Positions 10,030-20,930 of a DNA stretch of 36,875 nucleotides are shown one piece after another. Below the pieces are notes generated by a model. It did no database searches. It was not told the origin of the DNA and saw only the letters and a list, made by a program, of their open reading frames with translations. The stretch is from Hymenochaete sp. R1. Its lineage: Eukaryota > Basidiomycota > Agaricomycetes > Hymenochaetales > Hymenochaetaceae. The position numbers and the translations under genes were made by a program. Each line of letters opens with the position of its first letter. Positions within the stretch are counted from its first letter, which is position 1. The stretch spans positions 1 through 36,875 of the forward strand of contig JAFREE010000201.1 in assembly GCA_019400425.1 (NCBI GenBank), read 5' to 3'.

Positions 10030-11506
10030 TGGGACAGCAATGATACACAGTTCGTACCTTGTTCCCGCTTCACGCGCCGAGCTTCATTCATGAGTCCCGT
10101 AACATGAATATCCAACATGTCGACATACGGCTTTAAGGATGTGCGTTGCCAGTCTTGAAGTAGAATATTGTTTATTAATCGCCAAGTCACATGGAGATTT
10201 TTAAGCATTCAGCTTACCCGCCTGAGAGTCACTAGCAGTTATGTCTGCATCTTCCGCAAGTGCATCCAATTCACGTAAGAGCTGTCCGATCGTAGGAACA
10301 CCATCAGGATCAAAGGAATCGACATCACGAGGGTTGACAGGAATGCAAATACGGCCCGTTGCGGGGTGGACGCAGAAAGGCACCTTAAGCAACCTCCGCA
10401 TCCAGACGAGGGTAAGTGTATTGAAGCGTAATATCTTCCAGCACCCGGAACAGCGGCTTGAAGCAGATTTTGTCGAAAACTTTCGTAGACTTGACTGAAC
10501 GATAGACTCACAATGTCGTCAAGTTCCACGTTTACTTGTTCTTCTGTCACATTCTGATCTCTTGCCCTCTCCTTGCGCATCCTCGTCCTCTCTTGGTTTG
10601 CTTCGCGACGGAGGTCATCCCATTTTTCCTCCGGGTTCTTTGGAGGATGTGTCCATCGTTGGTGAAGACGATTCGCGACATCTTTATCCACTGATCGAAT
10701 TATTTCGAGTATTGCATCAGTCTGCTCCGTTGTCGAGAAACAATTCTGATCGTTGGTAATGAGGTAGGGAAATTCGTTCCGCGATATTTGAGCGGCAAAC
10801 CTATGAACGATAGTTCAGCTTCAGGAAATCATGAGTAAGCAAATATCTTTTACCTGAGGGAAGGATGCAACGCCGAGCGATTGTGAGGTCCTCGAACATT
10901 AACCCTCTTGGCCACGCCTTGTCCACCCTTGGTAACCTCCAACCATCCCATCACTGATTTTCTTTGTTCGTCAGTAATCACCATTGCCTCCGCGTCGGAC
11001 ACCCAACAGTGCTTTCCACGCCCACCAGAGTATACCCATAAAATTTGCCGAAATCCGAAATGCAATCTAGAAGAAGTGTCTAAGATCTTGACGGCAACAG
11101 CGATGAAATCCCAACACCTCTTACAAATCCCTTTTCCCGAGCAGCACATCCTAATTTCGTCGTAATCCGTCGTGTCGATATCGAACACGAGTTCGCGCTG
11201 CTGAGGTCGGAGAGCTCCCACACGCAGTGTCTTCTTATCGCGAGGCCTTGCGTTGTAGATTGCCCCTATTTCAAATCGGCTAGGGTTGAGCACCACGACC
11301 TGCTTCCGGAGTTCTTCGAGTGTCGAGAAAGAGTTGTATCGAAGGTAAACATATCCCTGTAGCGTAAAAGCAAATTCGCGATGTGTGAACAGGCGAGTCG
11401 GAGCGCGTTGGTGATTCAACCATGCGAAAATTGACTTGAAAAGGTAAAGCCGTCGATAGAAGGCCATCATGACCTCCGGTGTCGATACATCGTCCTCGGC
11501 TTGCAT
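10030..11506 (-). pseudogene. PRI1: DNA primase small (catalytic) subunit, disrupted
   Basis: The first exon (11506-10854) encodes FYRRLYLFKSIFAWLNHQ, THREFAFTLQG, RFEIGAIYNARPRDKK, ELVFDIDTTDYDEIR with the two catalytic Asp of DID, the zinc group CCSGKGICKRCW, and LWVYSGGRGKHCWVSD. This is the eukaryotic primase subunit that makes RNA primers with POL12/POL1 and PRI2 in the nucleus. Introns 10853-10801 and about 10511-10480 follow; the exon from 10479 reads FDKICFKPLFRVLEDITLQYTYPRLDAEV, then LLKVPFCVHPATGR...VDSFDPDGVPTIGQLL in another frame. The invariant SKHRNH segment between AEV and LLK is missing, about 20 bp lost near 10395 with a frameshift. The phase at the 10512/10479 junction also seems one base off. 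The C-terminal TSLKPYVDMLD...GLMNEARRVKRE follows after another intron. The catalytic half is intact but the protein would be truncated. Confidence 0.9.
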
Positions 11507-11800
11507 CTCTATTGCTCTGTGAAGCAGGGATTGATATGATATGATAGTACTAGTGGTTGAGGGAGAAAGCGTCTGAGTCTCGTCCACGCGCCTGACGCGT
11601 CTCGTCACATTGCGTGATGCTTGACACATGAAACAGACTCGGACACTGGACTGGACTGTCTGGACAGGGAATTTCTTTCTCACAGCGCCTCTAGAGTCTC
11701 CTCCTCCTCCTCTCCCACTCACCGTCTGATCCGCTGCTACCGTACCAGTGTTATCACTTCTTCAAAGGGCAGCAGCTCCCTGGAATAAGAACCGCGTGGT

Positions 11801-12475
11801 ATGGAACTCAGCGAGCCCACTTCTCCTCGGGCCCCTCTTGCGCCTTATCCAACCGGTCCTGATCGATTAAAAAACCGGGCTCCAGAGTTCTACGGATTTG
11901 TGGCATGGTCCTCCTCATACTTTTTCTTTATTCTTTGCGCTCTATGGGCGCTGCTCCAGAGACATGGATAGAGTTTCTCGGAATAGACTGGTATCCTAAC
12001 CGATTCGTAACGATCCTTTTGTCCTCAACATGCACCCCCGGTCTTATTTCATTTAACTTTGGTTGTGTTGCACAAATGGTTACATGAACTTGTCCAGGGA
12101 ATGGGCAATACTTCCCCCTGCATACTCGATCGTAGTCATTCTCTTGACATATTTTGTTTACTGGGCTTTGGCGCTCTTCAATGCACCAGCTTTTGGGGAC
12201 TTGTCCAATCACCGGTACGAACTTTTTTCCCACCCCGACGTTGAGCCAATCAAGACGCTAATAAATAAAGTCCTGATTTTCAACACACACAATACCGACC
12301 TTCCCTACCTTCTTCGTATGCACACGATACTTCAGATTCACATGCTCCTGTTCCTGTCCCCACATCCGATAGAAATCCGTATCTCAACGCCGCCGGATCA
12401 AGTGCGATACCAACACCATACGTCATTCCCGTCGGACTCATAGGCCGAGTTTTTTATAATACAAGACAACTATGA
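11801..12475 (+). pseudogene. GPI19: PIG-P / GPI19 subunit of GPI-GlcNAc transferase, disrupted
   Basis: PIG-P is a small two-helix ER membrane subunit of the enzyme that starts GPI-anchor synthesis. From ATG 11801 the frame gives APEFYGFVAWSSSYFFFILCALWALL (helix 1), then PETWIEFLGIDWYPNR one frame over, then after an intron EWAILPPAYSIVVILLTYFVY (helix 2), NAPAFGDLSNHR, and after an intron 12217-12269 a Pro/Ser-rich tail ending TPYVIPVGLIGRVFY, stop 12473-12475. The order is exactly PIG-P. Lesions: one missing base in a C run near 11951, and an ATTC insertion that separates WYPNR from the GTAACG donor near 12002, which prevents the normal in-phase splice to EWAIL. The 3' exons are clean. 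Confidence 0.85.
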
Positions 12476-13552
12476 CTTTTGCGGGTATCGGACTGTGCAA
12501 TCCATAGCGAGAGGGAAACACAATTTTGTTTTCTATCTACGAGAGTCCTGCGCCAAACAGGCGGTCCAACTATTTCAATACAAGGCTGAGGACCTCGTTA
12601 TACGTACCGTGCGGCGTTGTGGAGAATCAGTCTTGGGTCTTCTCAAGTTCTTACGATCAAGCTGCACATTTCGAGCGCTTTTATGAGCCGCAAGTGCGGA
12701 AGAATGGGTGTTGAGAGTAGGCACGAAAGTGTTATAAACATTTCTATTCTTTCGCTTCATTCTTAGACCTTGATCTGAGTTCCTGTTGATGTATTGAAAT
12801 TTGCTTCATCCGCATATCCATTGCCCTTCTCCCGACTCTCCGAATGCTTCAAATTATTCGGCTGATTGTTTGTTAGAGTGATTTACTGTGACGACCTACG
12901 GCGTATGTCTCTTCATTCCAAAATCGAACCTGAATATACTTGAAGGTATGTGGGTGTTTAACTTTCCCCGGATACCGGGAACTACACTTAGTCTTATACA
13001 GTCTTAAACACCCTAAAGTTCCTGACCTGCTGTCTGTGGCGCATCAGGCGCCAAATCGTCGCCGTCGCCCTCCAAGTTCTGCCAGTGTGGCGACTTTTCC
13101 GAGGACGCCGATACAGCATTTTTACTCCCTTTATCGCATCTAAACAATCGTTCAAGACCATCAATGATTTATATCGAGCACATGAATATTCGACAGCTCT
13201 TATTGTGCGGTATAGACATTGCCAAACTTGGCTTTTTTCAAGTTCTCGTTTTGCAGCGGACTTGTCACGCTGTTTCCGATGCCCTACCGTAATTCACATT
13301 CAGCGAACGCTTGTCATCACCCGGAAGAGTTTTGACATCTCGCAAAAGATGTTGTGATTTGGAGTCGATAAGAGTTTATTTATTTATTTTTTACCTCCAA
13401 CGCTATTCCCGTGATCAGTATATACAAACGCGACCGACGCCGACCGTTGATTATTCTCACATGCCCTGTCCATATAACCTTTATAGGGAAAAGAAATACA
13501 CCCGAAAATGCCATTCTTGTCGGCGGGCCGAGCGGGGAGGGGAGGAAAAGCC
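12476..13552. other. Stretch without a recognised gene
   Basis: Short open frames only. A plus-strand frame at 12526-12714 (SLYVPCGVVENQSWVFSSSYD...) looks protein-like in composition but I do not recognise it and it has no clear partner exons. A TTTA-rich patch lies at 13375-13392. No RNA gene or repeat array was seen. Confidence 0.4.
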
Positions 13553-13987
13553 TTAAGTCCGTGGTGGGTGATGCGTTAAAAAAGCTAATCTACTCTTTCT
13601 TAGAGTCGGAACATGTCTGATCTGGAGTTTCCCACTCATACTGGGACCTGTGGTAGTGACTCCCTTTTCCACATTGGGGAGAGTTGCCGATTGAGACTTT
13701 TTCGGCGGTGGAATCGGTTCGTCGTCCAGTGAGAGTATATAGATGACGAATTTTTCTACAGAAGTGTGTTCCGAGCGCTTGACATCTCCACGTAAAATCC
13801 GCCTATTGGGATTTAGCAGCGAATGTTTGAGAGTAGTGAGGAATTCAGAGTCGGGTACTGGAGTTCCTGAGCGATCCATGTTGGCGCGTAGTGCGGTCAT
13901 CTTGTCAATATGCTGTTTAACCGTACCGCGATCACGGATCGTGGTTCCGTAGAAATCCCGCTTGGCAACAACCGGATCCGAGTCCAC
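13553..13987 (-). mobile_element. Copia-type gag (UBN2-like) fragment
   Basis: The 144-residue minus-strand frame reads DFYGTTIRDRGTVKQHIDKMTALRANM, then PDSEFLTTLKHSLL and a Ser/Pro-rich tail. Ty1/copia gag proteins of the UBN2 type have this sequence style: a short basic start, a helix with hydrophobic positions spaced as in LxxLRxxM, and a closing FLTTLxxSLP-like stretch. No CCHC knuckle follows. It has the same orientation as the pol relic at 1.9-3.5 kb but lies ten kilobases upstream of it, so it is either a separate insertion remnant or part of one element later split. It sits just upstream of the truncated peptidase relic. Confidence 0.55.
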
Positions 13988-14179
13988 TACACCTTCGTGA
14001 CAGCACTATCCGAGTACGCATAAATGCTGCCTGCGTTCATGATGCAAGGCTCGGACGGACGGCCAGGCTCAAAGAGGATCAAATTCTTCGCAGATGAAGT
14101 AGCGAGCGGGCTGAGACCAGAGTCGGCATGCACAGTAAGAGGATATTTTTGTTCGATCATCGAGTTGAGTTGACGTTAA

Positions 14180-15818
14180 GACTTTGCAGGTACGATGATC
14201 CACGCCCTCTCGAAATTTGTCGCCATTCCGAGTGTCAGTAACCAGCCAGAACATCGTGAGGATTGTCGACAAGCCGCTATCTGGCTCAAGAAATGCGTGA
14301 CCCAGCTCGGAGCTGAGTCATTTTTGGTACGCGCGAAGCATTTTCCTTACCACTATTTTACGTGCGATGCTTAGAAAATGAAAATGTATCACTGCAGCTC
14401 CCAACTCAAGAAGGACTCAATCCACTAGTCCTTGCGACATTTCACGGTTCCCGGGGCATGCAATCCCCTTCCCAACCACGCCCCCGAATCCTCTTCTACG
14501 GCCACTATGACGTCATGCCCGCTCCCTCTGACGGTTGGCTATCCGACCCCTTCACCTCACCGGCCGCGACGGCCACTTCTACGGACGCGGAGCTACCGAT
14601 AACAAGGGCCCCATCCTCGCCGTATCCTGCGCAGCATCGGAGCTCCTCGCGAACCGCGAGCTTGCGTGCGATTTGGTCTTGGTGGTTGAAGGCGAGGAAG
14701 AGGCGGGGAGTGTGGGGCTTGATGAAGCTGTGAGGATGTACAAGGAGTGGATTGGGTCTGGAAGTAGGCCTTTCTGAGACTTACGGGTCGACTTCGACAT
14801 TGACAAGAGCACCGCAGATCGAGAGTGATTTGCCGGACTTGGACTCTGGAGTTGACGGTGGTGCAGTATTAGAGCCGATGAACGGCATGGTGAAGCTCCT
14901 TGCTCGCCTCTCACAGGGCCAGAAGGTCCTCATCCCCGGTTTCTGCGAGTGCAAATCCGAAAGGACTTAGATCCCTCACCAACCAGTCGGCAGACTCGTT
15001 CTCTCATAGATGGAGCGAGCCCTCGTCGAGTTTGCACAGTCTCGCAGTTTCCGGACCTGGAAGTATGTTTCCCACCTTTTCAACACGCTTTCAATTTTGT
15101 ATTTCTAACGTTTACGTTGCTATTACAGACGCTACTGTCATCCCTGCGAAAGTCATGGCGAAGATCTCGCTTCGAATCGTGCCGAATCAGGATATCAAGG
15201 CAGTCACAACTTCCCTTCGAGACTACCTCGAGTCGTCGTTCCGAGAGCTTAGATCTCCCAACAAACTCCGGGTAAGCCTTTCTTTCTCATGTAAACTCTT
15301 CTCGTACCGATAAACTATTCCACGACGTGAATTTTGTATATTAGGCCAATATCGAGAATGCCACCGACTGGTGGCTGGGCGACATCGACGAGTACTGGTT
15401 TAAGGAGCTCGAGAAGGCGGTCAAGGACGAGTGGGGGACGAGTCCTTTAAGGATCCGAGAAGGAGGGGTGCAAGTTCATTTCTTGTCTGTGATCGTTTAG
15501 GTTCTGGGGTTATCTAACTTGATTTTCTTCTTGGTAGTCCATTCCATCCGTCCCGTTCCTCGAGAAAGAGTTTGGCTAGCAGGCGTTGCACTTGCTTCTC
15601 GGACAGAGCTCGGTACGTCTTCCCTTCCCCCTCTCTCTTCTTATCTTTTCTTTCGTTGTCTGGTGTCAGGTTTGATGTCCGAATGCTAACTGAGTAACCT
15701 GTTTGCTTAAATGTAGGATCAAGCGAATCCAAACAACGAACACATTTCGCTGGATAATCTCAGCTGAGGGAAGTCGGTCATTGAGCGGTTCCTTAAAGCT
15801 GTCTCTAGCTCATCATAG
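14180..15818 (+). pseudogene. DUG2-type M20 metallopeptidase, disrupted
   Basis: Blocks: LSKFVAIPSVSNQPEHREDC, LPTQEGLNPLVLATFHG, LFYGHYDVMPAPSDGW (metal-binding His and Asp), HFYGRGATDNKGPILAV (bridging Asp), LVVEGEEEAGS (catalytic and metal Glu), SGVDGGAVLEPMN, VSGPGS, VIPAKVMAKISLRIVP, NATDWWLGDIDEYWF, IPSVPFLEKEFG, KSVIERFLKAVSS. This is the peptidase half of the DUG2 family, which acts with DUG1/DUG3 in glutathione degradation; the N-terminal WD40 half typical of DUG2 is not seen. Introns fall near 14330-14397, 15063-15127, 15271-15344 and others. Lesions: a one-base loss near 14556; loss of the segment between EWIG and the DxHSGVDGG block, with the His read as Asp; TAG at 15577-15579; TGA at 15765-15767. 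Clearly non-functional. Confidence 0.87.
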
Positions 15819-16630
15819 ATTTGGATCTGGACGACCTTTCCTTCGATCCCTTCTCATAGATTGGTTCACGCACCGAAGGAAAAAGAATGCGGAGATAGAC
15901 TCCCGTTCCCTTTGTTTATCTTAGTTGCTTGCTCGGTGTTGAATGACTGTCTCTTGAACTTACTGCAATTTACATTCAACTATCCCCCTTCCCTCGATCT
16001 CTGTCAGTTGGTACCGTAGATTTATCCCTATCTATTTGTTATACCTAAATGCACATTGCAGTAGTCGCTACGCTAACATCAAACTATACATTGCATTTCA
16101 AATGCAGTCGTGTTGTGTCAACGAGAAGACGGTCGCGAATGTTTTACGTCAAACGTTCTTCTAACGTCCACCAAACGGAGGCAGCGTCGCGACCCGCCTA
16201 CTTCTCGAGAACTTGGTCAAGGCGCCTGGCGAGATGCTATCCGTCACCAGACCCACTCGATTCGGAGCAATGTCTTGGCATCTCTCTTTCTCTTCCGTCT
16301 CTCATCCACATTTCATAGTGTCTGTCTCGCATGCCACATACGTTTAACCCAGGTGCCAGTAATTCACGAGCCACACCGACACTGACAGGCACTCTCGCAC
16401 CCGCACCCTCATCCACGTCTTCACCGGACTCACCTTCCACCTCCGTATCGCGCTCCGTAACGCCTTTAGACCGTTTAAATACGAATCCCGAGAGTAGTGG
16501 TTCGAAAGGGTACGGGTGCGGCGCTGGGCCGTCGGGGACCAGAACGAGCGCGAACAGAGAAAGTCCAGGTTCGTGTCTGAGCCCGAGTTCATGTTCGGTG
16601 GCACGAGACGTCATGCCCGTCGTCAAAATC
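15819..16630. other. Stretch without a recognised gene
   Basis: Several frames are open on both strands between 16240 and 16900, including a minus-strand frame of 177 codons, but their composition (Arg/Pro/Ser-rich, no motif) suggests GC-rich shadow frames over the DUF202 region. No repeats noted. Confidence 0.4.
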
Positions 16631-16639
16631 GATACGAGA

Positions 16640-16840
16640 ATGCTTATTCTATTGCGACGCCCGAGAGCGGGAACGGAGCAGACTGTTGAAGGAGGCGGTC
16701 GTCGAAATGGAATTGGAGGAAACTCTATCGCCTTGAACTCGAGAACGCAGGGAGCGTTGCGCGGGACCACCTTGCGCTCGAGCGGACGTTCCTCGCATAT
16801 GTGTGAACCAGTCTCGCGTCGGCGCCTGCTGGTGTGGGTG
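16640..16840 (+). pseudogene. DUF202 membrane-domain protein fragment, disrupted
   Basis: The plus frame from about 16732 reads LELENAGSVARDHLALERTFLAYV, then TGA at 16804-16806, then TSLASAPAGV. DUF202 proteins (small membrane proteins found in fungi and bacteria, and in the C-terminal region of VTC proteins) share RDHLAxERTFLAWxRTSLAxAxxGV. The stop sits exactly where the family has Arg, consistent with CGA to TGA. Upstream, LLKEAVVEMELEETLS in another frame looks like the preceding residues, so there is also a frameshift near 16732. The following transmembrane helices are not readable. Function of the family is poorly known. Confidence 0.7.
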
Positions 16841-16879
16841 AGTACTATTACTTTTCTGCCGTGTGGGTTGATATCGAGG

Positions 16880-17320
16880 AAAGCGTTGGGTTGGGATTGG
16901 GGCTGGGGCTGAGACTGCGGTTGCTGGTAGGCATTGTTGGTATACGGATACTGCTCCTGGCCTGTTAAACCGAACTCAGGATACCATTGCAGTACTCTGA
17001 GTTGATGGAAGCCGGTGTGTGATACAGGAGGTTGTTGCTGTTCTGTCTGGGCAACATTATATGATTCTGTAAATGCTGATATGCCACTGTCTACTACTCA
17101 CTGCCCTGTATGATATTTGTCGGTGAGGAATCAACCGAGGGGCTGGGAGCAAGCATCTCGGCCATGTTCATATCTCCAAAGAGAGGCGACCTCCCAGAGT
17201 ACGCGGAGCCATCACGATCCAGTGATGGAGACCCATAACCTGGTGGACTCATCGACGAGCGCCTGGAGACATGGCTAGTCCCCAATGGCCTCGGGCGGAA
17301 TACGTTTCCAATGATGATGG
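16880..17320 (-). CDS. Ser/Pro/Gln-rich protein fragment, function unknown
   Basis: Minus-strand reading gives NVFRPRPLGTSHVSRRSSMS, PPGYGSPSLDRDGSAYSGRS, PLFGDMNMAEMLAPSPSVD, then after a possible 35-nt intron near 17100 SYNVAQTEQQQPPVSHTGF, and a Gln/Pro run (QQPQSQPQPQSQPNAF). Low-complexity stretches like these are common in fungal transcription regulators, but I see no DNA-binding domain, so no function is assigned. Limits are approximate, and the proposed intron is shorter than usual for this genome. Confidence 0.4.
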
Positions 17321-18230
17321 GTAACCTTTATGTGGATGTAACTAGCGAGCCACAAATTTGTACCGTAGTACGAATGATCAACTTCCAGTGTGAGACTTTA
17401 TTAAACTTACTGGACCAAAGACCTTCAAGACTCTGTTCGGTTGTGCGAATTAGAGATGTCAAAGTCAAGAGTTGCAATATACGGCGTAGAGTTGGTGAAT
17501 GTCATTCAAGACTGCAGAACGGAGCTGTCGGGATGGACGAGTTCCAAAACAAGCCGCGGACCGTGATCGTGAGATATTGATGATGAATATCACATGACTT
17601 TAGTTCCGATATCTACCTATGGTCAGATTCTCATTCCTTTATATAATGTCACTGCTCTCAGAGAGCGTTTTTGCGTTTTCACGTCGGGACTTGCCTTCGT
17701 CTGTTTCTTCCTAACAATTTACCCTTGCAGTGCTAATCAATCATAGTGAAGATTCACTGGTGTGCCCTTTCAGAACTCATCCTTACGCCGAGGACACTCT
17801 CATGGTGTTATTCCGTGAGTTCGGTGGCACGTTGCCGGCGGATCCAACGTCTCATTAAATGGTGAGTGTTTTTTTTTCTCTCTCCTTTGTCCTGCCTTTA
17901 TTCAGGGACGGTCGTTTGGGGATGCACGAGCATCGGGACGGAATGGTCGATTGCAAACCCCAAACTCGAACTCGTTGACATCGCATTCTCATTACTACGA
18001 TGCTCTTTGACCAATGAATACGTTCCATCTTCTCACGTGTTCCGTTGTTCCATTTAAATGTCACTCGACTCCTTCTCATGTTTTCATCCAGTGCACGACA
18101 AAACCAGATTGCGTCTCTTCGCTTTCGTGTTATCTCACTGTGACGGGCGTCGACAAGTCGCGAGATTGCAAGGACCCATCTTAGATCACTTTCATTCGGG
18201 GGTTGGACTGGGCGCACCAATGGCAAAACC
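17321..18230. other. Stretch without a recognised gene
   Basis: A plus-strand piece at 17760-17855 (CPFRTHPYAEDTLMVLFREFGGTLPADPTSH) has a protein-like look and is followed by a possible donor, but I do not recognise it and no continuation in frame is clear. A T-rich tract (8 T) lies at 17868-17877. Confidence 0.35.
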
Positions 18231-18239
18231 CAAGTTTAC

Positions 18240-19740
18240 GTGCAGATATTGTTCCCCTCGGACTCGTCAGGTCCGACCCTGCGGTACCACGTAGACCTCC
18301 TACCTGCCTCGACCGCGACGGATTGCGACGCCAACAAATTTATTCAAGCGGCGCATATAAGATCGGCCGAGGTGCGAATTGTTGCTCCCTCTCCCTTCCA
18401 TATCGTTTTGCACCCACCAGCAAAATCTGTCCTTTCACTCTGCCGCCTTCGTCGTGTCACACTTCTGCCAGCTATGCCGTTATACGAAAAATGCAGCAGC
18501 TTCTTCCCGTTATTGCCAGGCATGGTTTGTGAGATATGTCAAAGACAGAAGTTAGGAGGGAGTACAGATGTCCTAGCCGTTCGTGCCATAGTTGTTCGCC
18601 TTTCTTTCTTTCTCTTCCTTACCTTCTTCTCAAGAATCATACAATGTGCTCGGGTTGTGGCTGATTCTTCAACCTAACGCCTCCGGATGTCATGTGTACC
18701 AATTGCACGAGGAATTTGTGTTCGTCACTCTATTTTCTAATGTCTTGGTCGAAAATGACCGTATTTTTTGTTCCAGATTTCACGAAGGACTCTATTCACT
18801 TAGACAACGCTGCAAGAGAGCAGGTCATGCAGTTCGATCTGCAGCTCGAAGGGGGGAGAGAACTTCTTCAAGCCAGCGAGGAGCAGTCTCTTTCAGCGTC
18901 AGCGGCTCGAGCGGGTCATGTCGTACTTCGGGGACCCTCAACCGGTCTCATACGATCGAGCACTCCCTCTGTCTCAGCTCGTCTTCATCCGTTCACTGCG
19001 AAAACGGTGACTAGCGACAAGAGAGAAGCCTACCAGTTAGCCAGTGGCATGTCTCGTCGTATCACTGCGTCGTTTGTCGTCGCCGAAGAGAAGAGGTCGA
19101 AAACCGATTTGGTTGAAAAACCATACCGTGTCGACCGAGTGTATCCGAATCAAAAGTTTTTCGTCGATTGCGTGGAACATATCTTAGGCTTCCTTAATGC
19201 GGTGTTTCCGGAATTTGACTTCACGAAATATAAGGAATTTTCGTGGTACGAAGGTTTTTTTTGAAGTTTACATCAGTTTGTAACGACGCGTTTTGCAGGA
19301 GCATTCCCCGTTTTAATCTGTTCAAGAACGCATCCGCTCACAGCTACTTGTCAATGAGCGAATACGCGCAGGAGTCCCTTGACGACTTCTGCAAAGTCCA
19401 CACGTACAAGCCTTTTTTCTTAGCTCCTGACTCATTTCATCTCCGTTTCGTCATGACGGAGGAATCATACTTGACTGTGGGTCCTCTTCTTTTTAACTAC
19501 GGGTTAGTTGTTTACGATATTTGGCGAGTCTAGGCGGTAGATGACGCCATTTTTCGTTCGGTCCGAGTGAGATTACAGGGCTTCGCCGTATCTGCCGAGC
19601 CTTTGGATGTCGGGCAGCGAATCCCTCTGGCCGCAGTTCCTTCATGCAGCGGGCAACGATGTCCCTGTGGAAAAGTAAGTCATGTCTGTGGGATTATCTA
19701 CCGCGCCTGCATTTATCTACGTATATGCAGTCCTTGATTA
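18240..19740 (+). CDS. Unrecognised coding region, possibly one multi-exon gene
   Basis: Three open plus-strand stretches follow each other: 18240-18560, 18777-19258 (after a TTCCAG acceptor at 18777) and 19300-19533 (after TTTTGCAG at 19299). The middle one encodes a hydrophilic helical protein with a conserved-looking end, FFVDCVEHILGFLNAVFPEFDFTKYK; the third contains SAHSYLSMSEYAQESLDDFC. Near 18530 and 18695 there are paired cysteines (CEIC, CTNC). I considered MAF1 (the phrase FPEFDF), ATG14 (paired N-terminal Cys) and others, and none fits beyond a few residues. A TAG at 19531-19533 ends the third frame, though the same frame stays readable for 40 more codons. Treat as hypothetical, perhaps broken. 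Confidence 0.4.
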
Positions 19741-20235
19741 AAAGCAATAGCGCGCCACAGGGCGCGTAGACTCGTGCAATCCGTAGGATCTTGTTGCAAT
19801 TTGAGGTCCACAAATTCCAGTGCTTGTTCGTACGTCCACGGGTTAGTCTTCACTCGGGCACCCGTCAAACCAAGATCTCTCCGTCGTCTTTTTACGGTCG
19901 ACGCACTCAAAACAACCATTACGTTTAGTTGCTATGACTGCAGTATCGGAAGTCGTGCAGAGAACGCACCTCAATTCAATCCCGAAATCAGCTTGGAGTC
20001 GTCTGCTGATATTTTCGTTACTGTCTATCCTTTCAGCGTGATATGTCCGTAGCGCGGCCAGCAAAAGGGGGTCGTTCGCCCTCGCTGAAACCATCATCAG
20101 AACAGGCGATGCAAAACATGCATAGATAGTGACCCACCTTTTAAGCCGTGTTGATTTTTTCCTGTGGGATTGGGCATCTTGAGCAGGAAACAGGATGGAA
20201 GAACGAAGGGAATGGATGAACCGAAATTTTCGCAT
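19713..20235 (-). mobile_element. N-terminal HTH part of a fungal integrase-core protein, relic
   Basis: Minus strand: NDPLLLAALRTYHAERIDSN, then NISRRLQADFGIEL, an intron, then SASTVKRRRRDLGLTG and ALEFVDLKLQQDPTD, ending at a TAG after GLHIRR. This order (helix-turn-helix with an SxSTVxRRRxxLGLxG recognition helix, then a region of LDxxxxDP and AFxxGxHxxR) is what I know from basidiomycete proteins that carry a retroviral-type integrase core downstream. That core is absent here, so this is a truncated copy. The exons join in frame over an intron of about 70 nt near 19925-19985. Attribution to a specific transposon class is uncertain. Confidence 0.5.
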
Positions 20236-20586
20236 TTCGCATCACGACAAAGCGAACCAAATAAGAACAGCACGTGACAGAAAGCCTTGTGTCTGTGTCT
20301 GGGTTCGGGTCACGGAATCCCTTTGATATTGAACGGCGAACCAAGTATACTCGTGCTACGCTGGTCAGAAGAAACCTAACTTCCGCGCTAGGTTTGTGTT
20401 GTTTGTGTCCTGCCTAGTTCGAATACCGCACATTGACGTACAGCACTTCAGGCTCTGTCGACGCGGAACTCGGCCGCACAAGTCGTGCGTTTCCTTCGAC
20501 GACACGGTGAAGAAACACCCTAGAAAAAGGTGTTTCTCGTATTCTATGCAATCTGTCTAGTAGCAGGTAAGAAAGGACTCTGAAAA

Positions 20587-20930
20587 ATGCAAGACGACGT
20601 CTGGCTTCCACTCGACCAGCAACGACTCATCTTCATGGGTCTTCCACCTGACCACCCCCGGCTCGACGTCGCGGAAGAGTGACTCGTCGAAAAACGCAAA
20701 CTCACGGAGTATAACATTCAGAACGAAAACGGTCTTCGTGTTGCCTTCCGTCTCCGCGGTTGATTGTTCGAGAAAGAACGTATCGATAGAGACCAGCAAC
20801 GTTTGATGTTCGTCGGAGAGGAGGGTCTGAAGCTCCTAAGGGATCGATGTCTCAGAATGGGTCTGAGCTCCATCTCGTCCTCCGTCGCAGCCCTTTGCCA
20901 GGACCGCTGAATTTGTCGTTCGCTACGATC
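20587..20930 (+). pseudogene. Decayed ubiquitin-repeat units
   Basis: ATG 20587 opens MQDDVWLPLDQQRLIFMGLP (ubiquitin: [14 protein letters not shown]), which ends at a TGA near 20682. In the same frame KRKLTEYNIQNENGLRVAFRLRG (ubiquitin: [21 protein letters not shown]) follows and ends at TGA 20762. A third copy begins ERIDRDQQRLMFVGEE and, after a frameshift near 20855, gives SQNGSELHLVLRR. These are at least three C-terminal ubiquitin halves in head-to-tail order, each heavily substituted. N-terminal halves ([12 protein letters not shown]) are not readable. This is the upstream part of the ubiquitin-like array that continues at 21.7 kb. Confidence 0.75.

Noticed and set aside
16237..16770. 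177-codon minus-strand open frame
   Set aside because: GC-rich shadow of the plus-strand DUF202 region; no motif, Arg/Pro-rich composition.
18692..19264. MAF1 (RNA polymerase III repressor)
   Set aside because: Only FPEFDF resembles MAF1; the conserved SLWSFNYFFYNK block is absent.
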